NCBI GenBank assembly: GCA_016937035.1
Contig: JAFGWS010000065.1
Coordinates: 1 to 5,783 of the forward strand
Reading direction: 5' to 3'
DNA length: 5,783 nt
Origin: Pontiellaceae bacterium
GTDB taxonomy: Bacteria; Verrucomicrobiota; Kiritimatiellia; Kiritimatiellales; Pontiellaceae
The notes beneath the pieces are model-generated. The model saw only the letters and a program-made list of their open reading frames with translations, did not search any database and was not told the DNA's origin. Position numbers and translations under genes: made by a program. Below are positions 5,228 to 5,783 of the stretch, piece after piece. Within the stretch, counting starts at the first letter, position 1, and every line of letters starts with the position of its first letter.

Positions 5228-5783
5228 TTAAGCAGAATAGGTTTTTTGGTGGAGCGCGGAGAGCTTTTCGTGCGAGCGCGCATGGAGGTTGAGTCGTCCG
5301 CGGGTGGTTTCCCATTTGGCAACGGATGGAGCCGATACGCCGAGTTCCTGAGCAAATTCTGCGCGGGAGAGGCCGAGGTGGTCGCGTAGCGAGCGGATAG
5401 ATTTGGCCGTTGGTTTAAAGGTGGGGGGCGCGGGGGGAGGAGTCGGAATTTCCTCTGCTGGAGCGCTCAACTCCTGATCGAGATCGATACCGAAAACATC
5501 GCCGATGGCGTCGGAGCCGAGGGTGCGTCGGCGGCGTGAGCGTGAACCGGACGTAAGATCCGCGACGGCGGTATCAACAGCAATCAGCTCTTCATGATTT
5601 ACCCCGCGCAGTTTAAAAAGCAGCTCCGGCTGGGTGTCGAGACGAACGGCAATCCCGTACATGGAAGCGGCCACGTGCTTGCACATGTCGGCCCAGTCGG
5701 GGCAATTGCAGTTAAAGCGGATTTCGTTCGGATGCGGAAAGAGTCCGTTCAGCGGATGGGTGACGATCTGCATAATCTCTTCC
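5228..5783 (-). CDS. SWIM zinc-finger protein with C-terminal helix-turn-helix, C-terminal part (5' end outside the window)
   Basis: The frame is open to the right edge (codons EEI precede the Met at 5773), and that Met is internal to the SWIM domain, so the true start lies outside. Numbering from it, the motif CNCPDWADMCKH (22-33) gives the CxC-x6-CxH zinc ligands Cys22/24/31 and His33 of a SWIM finger, a nucleic-acid or protein binding module. Then come LLFKLRGVNHEELI (51-64), a basic run SRSRRRR (77-83), DAIGDVFGIDLDQEL (88-102), a Pro-rich linker (105-121) and an XRE/Cro-like HTH with SLRDHLGLSRAEFAQELGVS and SVAKWE (128-155). The stop is TAA at 5228. This matches bacterial SWIM proteins that are commonly encoded beside an SNF2-type helicase, which would lie off the right edge if present. 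The precise function is unknown; nucleic-acid binding is a family inference. Confidence 0.85.
   Translation of the reverse strand, partial: EEIMQIVTHPLNGLFPHPNEIRFNCNCPDWADMCKHVAASMYGIAVRLDTQPELLFKLRGVNHEELIAVDTAVADLTSGSRSRRRRTLGSDAIGDVFGIDLDQELSAPAEEIPTPPPAPPTFKPTAKSIRSLRDHLGLSRAEFAQELGVSAPSVAKWETTRGRLNLHARSHEKLSALHQKTYSA

Overview
All genes with real support lie on the minus strand. Read in transcription order, right to left, they are: the C-terminal part of a SWIM zinc-finger/HTH protein (5228-5783, cut by the right edge), bioD (4372-5184), the ectoine operon ectA-ectB-ectC (1872-4130), a sodium:solute symporter (317-1738), and the first 62 codons of a likely AAA+ ATPase of the IetA type (1-188, cut by the left edge).

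The core of the window is a compatible-solute module. EctB makes L-2,4-diaminobutyrate from aspartate semialdehyde, EctA acetylates it, and EctC cyclises the product to ectoine. The three genes overlap: ectA/ectB by 14 nt and ectB/ectC by 1 nt (TAATG). This indicates one translationally coupled mRNA. The PutP-like symporter follows after 133 nt and could import ectoine, proline or a similar solute. No ectR regulator, dedicated aspartokinase or ectD hydroxylase lies next to the operon inside the window. The cell is therefore probably a marine or saline bacterium that makes ectoine rather than hydroxyectoine, as far as the window shows.

Two stretches are repeat-derived. One is an inverted-repeat element between ectC and the symporter, built from the word CAACGCAAAG and its complement. 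The other is a tract of about 100 bp of GAAACTGG / TTTCAAGT words lying in frame inside bioD, where it adds roughly 35 residues to a surface loop. Such simple dispersed repeats, with moderate GC, SD-led genes and this gene mix, recall the Planctomycetes-Verrucomicrobia-Kiritimatiellota group. That placement is inference with low confidence.

The left edge is somewhat more AT-rich and has its own promoter-like sequence. The N-terminus there resembles AAA+ ATPases encoded beside subtilisin-like proteases (the IetAS plasmid-stability/antiphage pair), so a defence locus may begin just outside the window. The ectA leader (4131-4371) has no convincing promoter. It does hold a hairpin whose arm covers a Shine-Dalgarno sequence, and a chain of two tiny ORFs leading into the TTG start of ectA.
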